Below, in pieces: positions 1 through 34,494 of a DNA stretch of 64,000 nt. The position numbers were made by a program, and so were the translations under genes. Where the stretch lies: contig CAJHNH020000238.1 of assembly GCA_905116865.2 (NCBI GenBank), positions 105,788-169,787 on the forward strand. Reading direction: 5' to 3'. The notes under the pieces were generated by a model that saw nothing but the letters and a program-made list of their open reading frames with translations, made no database searches and was not told where the DNA came from. Source of the stretch: Candidula unifasciata (Eukaryota > Mollusca > Gastropoda > Stylommatophora > Geomitridae). Position 1 is the stretch's first letter; each line of letters begins with the position of its first letter.

Positions 1-171
1 TGAAAAGATTAGTGTTCTGTGCTTCACTATATGTTGAAGTAAACTCTGTAGTAAAGCACTGGATGAGACACAGCGAAATATGCCAGGCAATAAAGCATAC
101 AATATACTGTTTGCGTCCTCACTGTTGAAATTTTACAACCAAGCATAATGTAACACCAATTTCTGTGGCAT

Positions 172-410
172 CTTCTTCTTCATCTTCGCGTCCAAATTCT
201 GGTTGTTCATCCACTTCTGGACTTTGGTCTTGTACCAGAACTTGAGTTTAGGTGCATATCCATTTTACATATCTGGATTATTTGTATGCAGACTGTTGGT
301 TCCACCCCTCTCAGGCAGATGTACTCTTAAAGGAACAATCTCTAAGTAGTCGCCTTTTATAACATGCTTGTTGGAAGCAGTGAGTTTATACACATTCACC
401 TCAACATAAC
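172..410 (-). mobile_element. SINE-C copy (GAA-tailed short repeat), degraded
   Basis: This matches the other copies of a roughly 230-bp dispersed repeat at 23108-23440, 30845-31075, 39975-40185 and 51275-51500. Shared landmarks on the plus strand are CTGGTTGTTCATCCACTTCT, then CATCCATTTTACATATCTGG, then CTCTCAGGCAGATG, then ACATGCTTGTTGG. The TTCTTC stretch at its left edge is the reverse complement of the GAA tail that ends this family, so the element reads on the minus strand. No coding capacity is visible. It lies downstream of the Pur-alpha stop codon. Confidence 0.6.
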
Positions 411-420
411 ATGCCAGTCA

Positions 421-1240
421 CCCTTTTTAGAATGAAGGCAGTAGTAAAGGAAGATGGAGGAGGAGAAGAAGAGGAAGAAAAATCGGAAATCATTTGGTGA
501 TGTGATCAATGCCAAACTGGCAATCTTTATTTTCCCTGGTTCTCAAACCTTTTTCGACACGGCATCCTTGTCCAGCAAATTTTTTTTTTTTTTTTGCGGC
601 ACACTTACCTTTAAAGGGGTTTGAATACTTAGGAAAAGAAGAAAAGATAGTGCACATTTGATGCTTGGTTGTCTTTAATGCGATGGATGAAACTGTTTGG
701 ATGAATTCTTCATTATTTCCTTTATGTATTTGGGAAGATTAGTTATTTTTACCCTCAAATCACTCGACCCAGACAGTTTGCTCCTGTATCTGTTTGTTTT
801 TTTACATAAGCGTACTTTGAGAATGTACTGCAGCCTCACCTATAGCAATGTCATCTGTATACACCTGCATTCAAACCTCTTCTTGGCTTCCCTCACAGTA
901 TTTCTGTTTTAAACTGCTGTCCTCATGGATCTCAAGCATATTTGAAAAAATTCTTGATTACCACACTTAGTTTTACAGCTGGACTGTGATATCTGTCCCT
1001 TTCAGCCGAACATATTCCATTCCAGCATACCTCTAATTAGGTGCCTTTTTTTAGAGGCTTTTTTTAGTACCCCCTCCCCCCCACCACCATGGCGGTGTGG
1101 ATCTCACACGGTGATACACTGGAAACGTAGGATGTGCCGAAATAAACCAGTCGGCAAGGCACTTGACAATGCTAATTTAACCTACTTTTGATTTTTTTTG
1201 AACAACCAATGAGAGGTTGGCAGATCTGTTTTAGGTAGAG
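421..1240. other. non-coding stretch, nothing recognised
   Basis: This lies downstream of the Pur-alpha stop codon and may be partly 3' flank. It holds T-rich runs and a short repeat-like piece at about 970-1060 (TTTACAGCTGGACTGTGATA) that is echoed at 3040-3120 and 4390-4480, probably another old dispersed repeat. The reading frames here are short, and none shows a recognisable protein. Confidence 0.4.
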
Positions 1241-1244
1241 GAAA

Positions 1245-1480
1245 AAAAAGCAATTTTGTGGACATGTAATAAGATCTACCGCCCTTCCCAAAACCATACG
1301 AAAGGGTTCAATACATAGGAAGACGAGACAAGGCAGGCTAGCAAAGACTTGGATTCATGATACGGAAAGGCTTCAAACATGAAAGCATCAAATTTGGTGT
1401 GTCTGTTAGACACTAAAAAAATGGATAGAGCTGATCAAACAATCAATAGAAACTTGGTGACCCGCTGACATACACTGTCA
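1245..1480 (+). mobile_element. LINE 3'-end fragment (RT C-terminal region)
   Basis: Translation with frame breaks gives a basic segment with KTIRKG and GRLAKTWIHDTERL. This resembles the conserved tail of RTE-type reverse transcriptases, where a GRP(R/K)KRW-type motif follows a GH(V/I)xR motif. It is short and broken, and no target-site duplication was found. Confidence 0.4.
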
Positions 1481-1821
1481 CTGAACTAAACAAACAGAAT
1501 GAGAAGTTGAGTTCTAGTGTATTCCTTTTACTTCACTCCCTGTGCTCATCTTTTTTGTGTTCATCCACAGATGTATGTGTACTGTACCTGTTTATAGCAA
1601 AGCTGAGATATCCGGGTAGGTTTGGCCAACTTCATCAGGCATTTGTTGCCTGCTAACCTTCCCAGTTGGTTTCAAGGGATATTACATAGTCTCACTGCTG
1701 CTTCACCTGTGTTTTCAAGTCAACAGGTGGTTCCCCCCCCACCCCGCACCCCTTTTTCCACCAAATCAGGCAGGCCTAGAGCAGCCATGTAATGCTGGTC
1801 AACTCTCAAGGAAAGGCAGGG

Positions 1822-1881
1822 ACAGAACATGAGCATACTCCATCATCCATGACAGAACATGAGCATACTCCATCATCCACG
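1822..1881. repeat. 30-bp tandem duplication
   Basis: Two adjacent copies of a 30-bp unit starting GACAGAACATGAGCATACTC, differing only at the last base. Their origin is not clear. Confidence 0.85.
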
Positions 1882-2839
1882 GCGGCTTCTATAAATGCAG
1901 AGCTAACACACGGTGTTCTGCTGCTAGACTTGTCCAAGGAATCGACATGTCCTCCTCCTGACTGCCTAATCTCTCCTACATTTACTGGGCCTCAACACTT
2001 ATCATAGGCTGTTTCTTTAGAATCCAACAGAAGGCTGCCTGCAGACCTGAGATATTAATCATCTAAGACCAGTACTATTCAAATAAGTTCACTCAGGGGC
2101 CAGAATTTTGAAAATGGGGATATCTCGGGCCAGAGGCCTAAGCACACGCATAGACAAACCATTAATACAACTGGCAATGATCCGCAGACCACTTGCTAGG
2201 CCTCCGCGGGCCATATCTGAGAGATCCGGCCCACAGGCTGAAGGATGAATAGCTCATAATGAGTGCTACTTCTGCTAACGATTGCTCAGTTTCTTTGTTT
2301 GTAGTATCCAGAAGCTCATGAGTTCTGATTTGCTCCAATGGAAGACCTTTCGGCCTTGATTCCATTGAATATTTCATGTTCTAAACATATATGAACCCGA
2401 ACCACAAGAACTTGTATATACCGCACTCTTAGCCAACTACGCTAATACTCAATAAAGACCCAGCCTAACGATTTTTACACACTCTAACCGATTTACTAAA
2501 CTATTCATGTTTACCAAAAACCTGTAGATGTCGGACTCTGAGGTTACATGCAGTCACTGTCAACTTGAGTTATGTGTATTTCTGTGCGTTTATTTCCCCA
2601 TCTGTTGAACCCTAAATGTGCTTGTCTAATGAGAACTGGTACACCAACGTTATCAACAGGCTCGTCATCCTGCAAGGACTCAAACCTGGACAATCAGGAT
2701 GACCACCAACCATCACAGTTTTGTCGAGACTATAGCAGACGATTAAACATGAGAACAATATGGACTACGAAAGCCACCCAATCACAAAGCACATTTCCTC
2801 CGGCTGGATATCACAGATGAGATGACGGAGCCAACTGTT

Positions 2840-26858
<24,019 letters not shown>

Positions 26859-27004
26859 GGTGCTCTTCCACACAACCACTACCTTCTGCTAAAATATTAT
26901 TAATGAAGTAGTACGCACGAAACTGTGACGTTTTTCTCAATGAGTTATGCTAAAAGTTGTATCGGTTTCAGGAAACGGAGATATTTTTCATTTGATGTAA
27001 GATG

Positions 27005-27125
27005 GAGATTATCAGTTGAGTCAAGAATTGACATCACAGCACTCGGGGCATTGCCATACTCCCTCCGTTCCCATCCTCAGCAGCCAGCGTAGAGTTCTAA
27101 TGCTAATGGTGCCTTCGTAGTCTGG
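27005..27125 (-). mobile_element. LINE-A older copy, 3' terminus
   Basis: On the minus strand this reads CTCTACGCTGGCTGCTGAGG, CCGAGTGCTGTGATGTCAAT and TCTTGACTCAACTGA, the end of LINE-A. It is the detached 3' end of the copy whose coding part lies at 27636-29126. The two were separated by the insertion at 27126-27622. Confidence 0.85.
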
Positions 27126-27622
27126 TTACACACACACACACACACATCGTGATTGTAACTGATTCAGAAAGCATGCTGAGGCAGATCAGAACAGGTATGC
27201 TTCGTGCAGAGTGGCATGCTTCGCTGCGGAGGACACGAGTGAGGAGTATTGTCTGGATTTTTTCACCTGGTCCGCCGGTGTGTTGGAAAATGAACAGACG
27301 GATAGACTGGCTGGCTCTGCACAACTTGGTGAAATACTGATACATGATAGGGCATACGTGGTTAGCGCCTTAAGGGAGAGCGTGTACAATTCAGAGGAGC
27401 AGATGGATCACCACAGTCTGGTGAGATTGATGCAGTTGGGGGTGACGAGAGGTTCTGACAGAAGCTCGATGCTCAGAGGAAAGGCAAGACGGACGTTTAA
27501 TCAGAAAGCTACTGGCAACATTTGTATCGGAACTCTTCGCTGGCTGCTGAAGATGGTTACGGAGCGCTTATGGGAATGCCCCGAGTGCTGTGATGTCGGT
27601 TCTTGAATTAAATCAAATCAAA
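27126..27622 (+). mobile_element. LINE-A younger copy, 5'-truncated, nested in an older copy
   Basis: TCGTAGTCTGGTT is perfect at 27113-27125 and 27623-27635, a 13-bp duplication cut in the older element. The insert encodes the RNase H end (WSAGVLENEQTDRLAGSAQL) and tail (MQLGVTRGSDRSSMLRGKAR, RLWECPECCDVGS, then stop) in one open frame at 27211-27606. It ends GAATTAAATCAAATCAAAT, an AAATC-type tail. The CA run at its left edge sits where the consensus has ACACACA. Confidence 0.93.
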
Positions 27623-27635
27623 TCGTAGTCTGGTT

Positions 27636-29126
27636 GTATGTCCATCTTGCCTTTTTTTTGCGCGTAGTGTGCGGGCCGCACACTCCGGTCACTCCCAGGG
27701 GCATCACTCTCTCCAGTCCATAATAAACGTGTTTCTCTTCTGACTTCGTTCTTGTTCTTGAAGGGCTCTGACCACATCTGCCATGTCATGTATCAATTCA
27801 CCACCCAACGTTGCAGATCCAGCCATTCTGTCTGCTTGTTCATTCCCCACTACGCTTTCATGGTCTGTAGAAAAGATCCAAAATATGCTCACAATCCGTG
27901 ACCTTCGAAGTAAAGCTTGCCACTCTGCTCGAAGCAATCCTGTCTGCACCTTTTTCCAGCATGCTTTCAGAGTCAGTTCAATTATGACATGTGTATGTTT
28001 CTTGTTGTCTAGCCACCGGCACGCTGCAGGGACCGCCTCCACCTCCATTCTCATTCTATATGTTGTGGTAGCATATGTCCAAGGATGTCCTGCACTAAAG
28101 ATTTTCCATTGGCTCTCCCTACGAACTCCCAGGCACTTCTCTTCCCTCTCAGTACAGAACCATATGTGTAAATAATCAAATTATCGGGACGAAAAATGTC
28201 GTGAATCGCTTGTTGGACTTCCACCTCAGTAGCCCCTGTTGACCACTCTCTGCTCTTCCGGCCTAATATGATCATGACCCTACATAGGTCACACTTTTTC
28301 TCTGGTACTCTGACCCACTCATCTCCTCACCCACAGTTCTTCAGCATGCATACTTGTCTTATTGTGTCTTTTGCTTGTGCCATCCATGATTTTCACCTTT
28401 AACCTCTGACGCTTAACTGCATCCAAAGCTTCATACAGAGGGTGCTCTTTATCTGCAGCTACTCTGAAGTATGACTTTGCCTGCAGCACGTTTAGCCTAT
28501 CAATAGACGGCAATGGAAGAATGTATCGCATGCACACAATCGGGGTGTCTCTTGTACATCCCAGAATCACCCGCATAGCTTCATTCTGTATGCGCTCCAG
28601 TTTCACTAGCTGACTCATCGAAACAGTGAGCAAACCCAGTCCATAATCAATCACTGGGATGATTAAGTGCTGGTATAGTATGAACAGCATTCTTTGCTCC
28701 ATGTCCATTGCTGCGATAATCTTTAGTGCATTAAGACCTTTTTGGTCCGTTGACACAACCACAATCTTCTGTTAAAGGTTTTCCCATGTACCACAGTCTG
28801 CTGTCTCTCTTGATGTCCTTGCCATTTATTTTGAGGCTTGGAACATCAGCTCTAACGATTCTCTTGTCCAAAGAACACCATAGGTCGGTTGCCCTTTCTG
28901 GCTTAATTACATCACTCATCTCTGTACGCCAGTTGATCACCTTATCTACTGTCGCCTGTAACTCTTGGGTAATTTGATTCCGATCTCTCCCCTTCCTATA
29001 TGCGAGAATATCATCTGCGAATGTCAATATTCTACCGGCTCCAGGCGTTTCCAATTCCGCAGTTTTGCTCGTATACACATTGAACAGCACATGTAAAATT
29101 GAAGATCTCAATGAGTACTTACTCAA
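27636..29126 (-). pseudogene. LINE-A older copy, RT and RNase H remains
   Basis: Minus-strand segments in order: RT active site ILTFADDILAYRKGRDRNQI (29126-28731), RT thumb VIDYGLGLLTVSMSQLVKLE and IQNEAMRVILGCTRDTPIVC (28762-28319), RNase H start IIYTYGSVLRGKRSAWEFVG (28275-28051; Tyr where the first catalytic Asp of YTDGS should be), and RNase H end VVGNEQADRMAGSATLGGEL (28054-27704). Several frameshifts separate them. This family is distinct from the 17909-21937 element. Confidence 0.88.
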
Positions 29127-29128
29127 TC

Positions 29129-29265
29129 AATCGAGTGCCGTCTGCACGATGAAGGTAGTTTGCAATGAATCTCCAGCCCATTCTGTCTCTTGTCTTCGTT
29201 GCAAACTCTCTCAGATAAATGCTCATTCCTCTCTTAGTGGTGTCATCACACTTGTATCGTTGTCG
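29129..29265 (-). mobile_element. LINE 3' end fragment with GATT tail
   Basis: The minus strand reads MSIYLREFATKTRDRMGWRF then IANYLHRADGTRLIE, stop, then GATTGAGTAAG. ARDR-x-x-WR-type sequence followed by HRADG is seen at the end of some RTE proteins. Confidence 0.5.
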
Positions 29266-29349
29266 CCCTCATGCTCTCTTGCCTTGGACTTTAACTTTCA
29301 CAAAAGAGTTTTATGTCTGTCAATGTGGTCGAAATGTCTCAATTTTTCG

Positions 29350-29366
29350 CTCTCTCTCCCTCCCTC

Positions 29367-29442
<76 letters not shown>
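29350..29442. repeat. (CT)n microsatellite
   Basis: Nearly pure CT for about 90 bp. Overlapping frames read as serine/leucine repeats are artefacts. Confidence 0.97.
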
Positions 29443-29447
<5 letters not shown>

Positions 29448-29814
29448 AAATTTATTTCAACAAGTCTCTTTTCACACCAAATACACAATGTCTCCAGAAC
29501 TTCTGTAGGTGATTGCCCTCCCCCACCCTCCACCCCCGCCCCTCCACCCCGGCCTCATGAAACAAGACCTATTCTTCTGTGAATCCGCCCCCACCCACCC
29601 AAGACTTAACAGTACATAAAGGTATTAATGTGTATAGCTTTTAATACTGTACAGCCCTAATTGTCTCTAGAGTGCCCGAATTAAAATTTATTAGGTGGTT
29701 GAACAATGTATATACGTTTCACCCTTTTGTATTGACATCCATGATACGGCTTTTCACATTACAGGAGTGTTAAACATTGAGGTAGTGATCATGAAGGCAA
29801 TAGCAACGAGTCAC

Positions 29815-30129
29815 ATCGTTACAAGCGACCATTTAGGAACCCATCGCCTCAAAGACGAGGAACCAACAGTCTGCATAAAGTGAAATAGATCTGTAAAACG
29901 GATGTGCACACAAACTTGAAGTTCTGATCAAGACTAAAGTCAAGGAAGCGGACTAGGAACCAGAACTTTCTGCCGGAGTTTACAGGAGGAGGAGGAGGAG
30001 GAGGAGAAGAAGAAGAAGAAGAAGAAGAAGAAGAAGAAGAAGAAGAAGAAGAAGAAGAAGAAGAAGAAGAAGAAGAAGAAGAAGAAGAAGAAGAAGAAGA
30101 AGAAGAAGAAGAGGAGGAGGAAGAAGAAA
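29815..30129 (+). mobile_element. SINE-C copy with a 140-bp (GAA/GGA)n tail
   Basis: The body at 29815-29986 has AACCAACAGTCTGCATAAAG, TAGATCTGTAAAACGGATGT, AACCAGAACTTTCTGCCGGA and GTTTACAGG. It continues without a break into GGA then GAA repeats (29987-30129). This is the clearest case here of a microsatellite growing from a SINE tail. Confidence 0.8.
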
Positions 30130-30240
30130 GCTTGACTAAGTCTCATAATTACAACCAAAATGAACAAACTAAGAATCCTACAGTTACGTCCCTTAAGATT
30201 GTTGTATTACACCGTAGACAGATTGAAAAGAAGAATGTTG

Positions 30241-30400
30241 ATTGTTGAATTAAGAATTGACATCACAGCACTCGGGACACTCCCATTAGCGCTCAATCCC
30301 CATCTTCAGCAGCAAGTAGAGAGTTCCGATTCCGATGGTACCAGTAACTGTCTGATTGTGTACCCGTCTCACCCTTCCCCTGAGTCTTGAGCGTCGGCCA
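30241..30400 (-). mobile_element. LINE-A 3' end
   Basis: The minus strand reads ACTCTCTACTTGCTGCTGAA, GATGGGGATTGAGCGCTAAT, CGAGTGCTGTGATGTCAATT and CTTAATTCAA. The frame GRVRRVHNQTVTGTIGIGTL matches the LINE-A tail. Confidence 0.75.
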
Positions 30401-30566
30401 GATCCCCTGGTAACTCCTCGCAGAGCAATTCCCCTTACACCGTAAGGAGCGCCCCCGCACTGTTTACTCGCTCCCAATGAAAAGAGGGAAGGTCATGGAT
30501 GGCACTGGTTGAAGGTACCATCGGGCTGATGGCCTAAGTCGAAAAAATACACAGGGGATAAGAATG

Positions 30567-30715
30567 GCTAATGAGTACAACGGTATGGCGGAATTAGAAG
30601 TATCGTTGGGCTGCAGGATGCAAATGTTGCATATTTCCTTAAAATTTGGCAGTAGCTAGCAACGATTGCCTGACAACAAAAATCACATGAAAAGAAAGCA
30701 CTGTAGGCAACTATA
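30567..30715 (+). repeat. dispersed repeat G, copy 2
   Basis: Second copy of the roughly 150-bp repeat at 22626-22780, in the same orientation. Confidence 0.8.
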
Positions 30716-30844
30716 AGACACAGACAAAAGATAAGAGGCTTTTTCGGGCCGTATGATGAGAAGAAAATTTTTTTTTTCAAACGTTTGTGAGAGAAAATAA
30801 AGCTGTTGAAAAAAAAAAAAAAAAAACTGAAAAAAATTTTCTTC

Positions 30845-31075
30845 CCGTTCACCAGCAGTAAATTCCGACAAAAAGTTGTGTTTGTTCATCCATTTCTGGA
30901 CTTAAGTCTTTTTCCAGAACCTTATTTTGCGTTTACATCCGTTTTACAGATCTAGCTTATTTTATATGCAGACTGTTGGTTCTTCGCCTCTCAGGCAGAC
31001 GCACTTCGACAATGAAGGAAACATCTCTAAATTTTTACATGTTTGGTAAAGTTCAGTGAGTGTATTCCCCCGCCC
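30845..31075 (-). mobile_element. SINE-C copy
   Basis: GTTCACCAGCAGTAAATTCC, TGTTCATCCATTTCTGGACT, CATCCGTTTTACAGATCTAG and CTCTCAGGCAGACGCACTTC on the plus strand. It reads as SINE-C on the minus strand. Confidence 0.75.
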
Positions 31076-31214
31076 CTCCCCTCACAGAAAGGTCCCTGAA
31101 ACCACAAGGGAACTGAGCAAATTAATTCGGCTACATTACGGGATTTACTACTATTGTAAAAAGTATGTATATTCTAGATTGAGATGTTGAAGTCAAACGA
31201 GCCACGGGTAACGG

Positions 31215-31435
31215 CAGAAAAGAAACTGACTGACTGACTGACTGACTTTCTACCCCACCAGGACATCTTACAAGCGATAAACACCCGATGACACAAAGTG
31301 CCACCATTTGGATGAGGATCGCCGTGGAGAGGTCCCAAAAACTGCGTTCAGACAATTGGCCATATGTATGGCCTGCCTATATTGCGGCCCCTGGCAAAGG
31401 CCAGGGTGGGGCTTCAAATAACAAAAAATTGCGTC
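31215..31435 (-). repeat. dispersed repeat F, copy 1, with (AGTC)n tail
   Basis: It is inverted relative to 37350-37550. Shared: CTTTCTACCCCACCAGGACA, GATCGCCGTGGAGAGGTCCC and TTGCGGCCCCTGGCAAAGGC. It has a CTGACTGACTGACTGACTGA stretch at the end that is the tail when read on the minus strand. It is possibly a SINE, but no clear tRNA head was seen. Confidence 0.75.
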
Positions 31436-32059
31436 CTAAAAAGGTCGAAACTAGAACAATATGTGGCTGGCAGAAAAGAAAGGAGGATATAGACTTATAT
31501 CAAGTTATGAACGAACAGCATGTTTTGATAGGTCGTATAACCGGGACGAGTATAACAGTGTAGGAGATACATTACAGCAAACCTTTATAATGTAGATAGT
31601 ACCTGTATGATTGATTGCCTGACTCACTGAATAATTGACTGCTTGATTAATTGGCTGATCGATTGATTTATGGATTTTGTGATTTACACAGCAACACAAG
31701 TGCTTAAAAATCACAACTCTGTGAAGTATTTAAAATATGATTACTGTTACCTGGTATTACAAGTACATTCGACCTAGGAGCAAAAAAAACGCCTACCGTC
31801 TGCAGTGGTTATGAGTATTTATAAAGCTTTGAAAGGGAGCTCGTATTTCAGAGACCAAACGACTGTTCATGATAAACCAGTCATGAGAAACAAACATCTT
31901 CATTAATTAATAATGTATATGTTACAACAAACATTCTAATCACTACAAAATATTGATTGCCGCTAGCAGATCACAGACTTAAAAAAAATCGATTCTTTGA
32001 TTTGATATGGTATGTATGATTTACACCCGGTTGGCTAATTTGGACCCCTATAAAACAAT

Positions 32060-32715
32060 TTGATGACCTGGACTTTGCCGATGATAGACGGAATCAGATG
32101 CTGATAAATCACATACACTTGATGCGAGATCACAGCAGCTAGGTCTCAAAATCCATAAGGAAAAGACAAAGATAATGAGAATAAACCAGGCAAATAACAA
32201 TGTGGTTTCTCTTAATGGTCTGCTACTCCAAGATGTGAGGTTGTACACGTATTTGGGCAAAAATGTAGATAGAAATAGGAAAGGGGGGGGGGGCTGATAG
32301 ACATTATAAAATAGGAAAGCATACGGCTGGAAGACAAAGAACTTTCATTCGTAGCATTACGAAATGTGTGGGGTGTGAACGGAAATTGAAATTAATACTC
32401 AAAATTTCTAATTCTAGCGTAAGATCAAAATATAAAGGAAGATTGACTAATAAACAGCATCCTGTTTAGGAAGCTGAAGTATTTTGGTCGTATCAAGCGC
32501 CACGATGGATTAGAAAAAAAAATATAGCAGAAGGCATGGTACCAGGAAGGAGGGGCAGGGGCCGAAAGACGGGCACAGGAAATAAGTGACTTCTTGAGTA
32601 TGAAAGTGCATGAGGCGGGAGAGCTGGCGAGAGACCGAGTTTCTTTCAGGCAAACCGTGGTGAGAGCGACGTTCTGCAAAAGGTCCTGCTACATGATGAT
32701 GATTAGTGTCAAATT
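32060..32715 (+). mobile_element. RTE-type LINE fragment, broken
   Basis: It begins with a decayed RT motif (DLDFADDR at about 32070) and continues with many stops and a G run. It ends with the tail IKEDWLINSILFRKLKYFGR, then RDRVSFRQTVVRATFCKRSC and MMMI. The final ATGATGATGATT is the family's repeat-type end. Confidence 0.7.
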
Positions 32716-32809
32716 AGTATTGATGTGTGAAACAGAAATAATGAGAGAAACTATAACTAATAACTAAAAACTGTAATTATCTAATGCCTGCAGAATAAAA
32801 TGACATTGA

Positions 32810-32985
32810 CTCCCAGGTCGACCTAGCCTTGAGTGTGTACTAGGTGCAGTTCTGGGAAGTAAAGGCGGTCGGCGTGATGCTGATCACATCATCCACCAAG
32901 TGCCAATTGGTCTATAAACAAACAGGTCTAGCCCTATAATCGCAATAGGCCTAAAGGCGGGGAAAAGGGACCTTTACTTACTGTT
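32810..32985 (+). mobile_element. SINE-A body and tail
   Basis: CAGGTCGACCTAGCCTTGAG, GTGCAGTTCTGGGAAGTAAA, TGATCACATCATCCACCAAG, TTGGTCTATAAACAAACAGG and AAGGGACCTTTACTTACTG. The head is missing. Confidence 0.75.
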
Positions 32986-33133
32986 TTACTTAGAATAGAG
33001 GGAACTAAATGGTATTATAGAATTACAAATGTTGGGAGAGAACTAAACAATTTCCACTGGACGGAGAGCTGAAGAAAAGATGCTGGTTTTGGATAGGACA
33101 CCCGCTGAGAAAACCTGAAAACACTATAAGTGG

Positions 33134-33510
33134 CGTTGGGATTTGCGTGGTCTCGATGTATAGCGTTCGCCCCGAGTGATGGAGGCCCCGGGTTCAAGCC
33201 CCGATGAAGTCTGGGATTTTTTTCACGTAGACTTCTAGTAAATTCCCCTGGTCTTTTGGGTAGTAAAATCGGACGCCCGTGTATTGTTGCGCACTTAAAA
33301 TACCCCTTGGCAGTTAGAAATTTAAAAAAAGAGAAGCCGAACGGCGCTGCTCGGGGAAAATTTTGAGTTCAAAATCTACCCAAAGTATTTCAGGATCCTA
33401 TACGGTGCTACGGAGTTCGTTCACTGCGCTGAGATTCTTCGGACTCAGGCTTGAGTCAGAAGTAGAACAAAGCATTTATAGGTTACGACCCTTATTTGTC
33501 ACGGGTTGTG
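33134..33510 (+). mobile_element. SINE-B copy (tRNA-derived head)
   Basis: TTTGCGTGGTCTCGATGTAT, B box GGGTTCAAGCCCCG, then GTATTTCAGGATCCTATACG and the 3' region with AGTAGAACAAAGCATTTATA. Its A-box region and B box are the best preserved of the family here. Confidence 0.8.
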
Positions 33511-33599
33511 TTATGTGTTACTCAAAGATAGACATCGATTGGTTTATTTTCCGATGCGCAAATAACAGGCAAATGATTATGTACTTATGTATATATCAT

Positions 33600-33795
33600 A
33601 ATCATCATCATGTGCCCTGCCAACTAACGTAGACGCATATGCATCTCCACAGATCTCGATCCCGGGTTGCCTGGAACGGCTCTCTTGATGATATCCCTCC
33701 ATGCCATTGTTTCAGCCCATACAGCATAATCTCTCTTGGTCTGCCTCTACATCTCTTTCCAATTATCTTTCCAGTTGTCACGATGTTCTCCAATG
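33600..33795 (-). mobile_element. RTE-type LINE 3' end with ATG-repeat tail
   Basis: The minus strand encodes MENIVTTGKIIGKRCRGRPR, MLYGLKQWHGG and FQATRDRDLWR, ending ATGATGATGATT. A second copy of the end is at 42433-42545. Confidence 0.7.
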
Positions 33796-33884
33796 TCTCT
33801 CTTCACATTGTGTGGCCAAAGAACAGTGTTTCTTTCTTATTGTTGTATACAGAGATCTACTTTCATTAGCTTCTTTAAAACAAT

Positions 33885-34145
33885 CGTTTGATTATGCAGA
33901 CAGATTGGCTGGATCTGCACCACTAGGTGTTGATTTGATACATGAAAAGGCAGATGTGGTCAAGGCCCTTTGGGAAGAAGCAACGGAATCAGTAGACAAG
34001 ATTATTATGGCCTGGAGAGAATGAGGCACCTGCGTGTAACCAGAGGAAAGAGGTACCATTAGTATTAAAACTCTGCGCTGGCTGCTGAAGATGAGGATGG
34101 AGCACACTTGGGTATGCCCTGATGTCAGTTCTTGACAACTCAACT
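33885..34145 (+). mobile_element. LINE-A 3' end
   Basis: YADRLAGSAPLGVDLIHEKA then DVVKALWEEATESV, then the tail landmarks CTCTGCGCTGGCTGCTGAAG and GATGTCAGTTCTTGACAACT with a CAACTCAAA end. The middle has a deletion relative to 5684-6024. Confidence 0.8.
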
Positions 34146-34174
34146 CAAACAGTCATTGTTAGTTACTCTGGCCG

Positions 34175-34178
<4 letters not shown>

Positions 34179-34258
<80 letters not shown>
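34179..34258. repeat. (AT)n(GT)n compound microsatellite
   Basis: AT repeat about 34179-34236 followed by GT repeat to 34258. It begins about 34 bp after a LINE-A 3' end. Confidence 0.95.
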
Positions 34259-34494
34259 AACAAATATACCGCTGTCTTCGTCCTCTCTATTTCTTCTCTT
34301 AAGAACCCGATTTGTGTAAGTAAAGATAACACTCTTTGAGTCAGAAGAAGACGATGTAACTTAAACCATTGTTCATGTTTTATCATCTTTTTATCATCTT
34401 GACAAGCTTGTGGGGGAGAAAAAAAAATACTGAATTATTGAAAACGAATTCCAAAGTCTTCGTTCCTTAACTGCTGCTGCTGGAAAGTGTTTTT

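Noticed and set aside
27211..27606. 131-aa host gene with a clean open frame
   Set aside because: It is the RNase H end and tail of LINE-A, bounded by a 13-bp target-site duplication and repeated elsewhere in the window.
34122..34386. Small membrane-like peptide with Tyr-Ile repeats
   Set aside because: It is the AT/GT microsatellite read through. There is no independent coding support.
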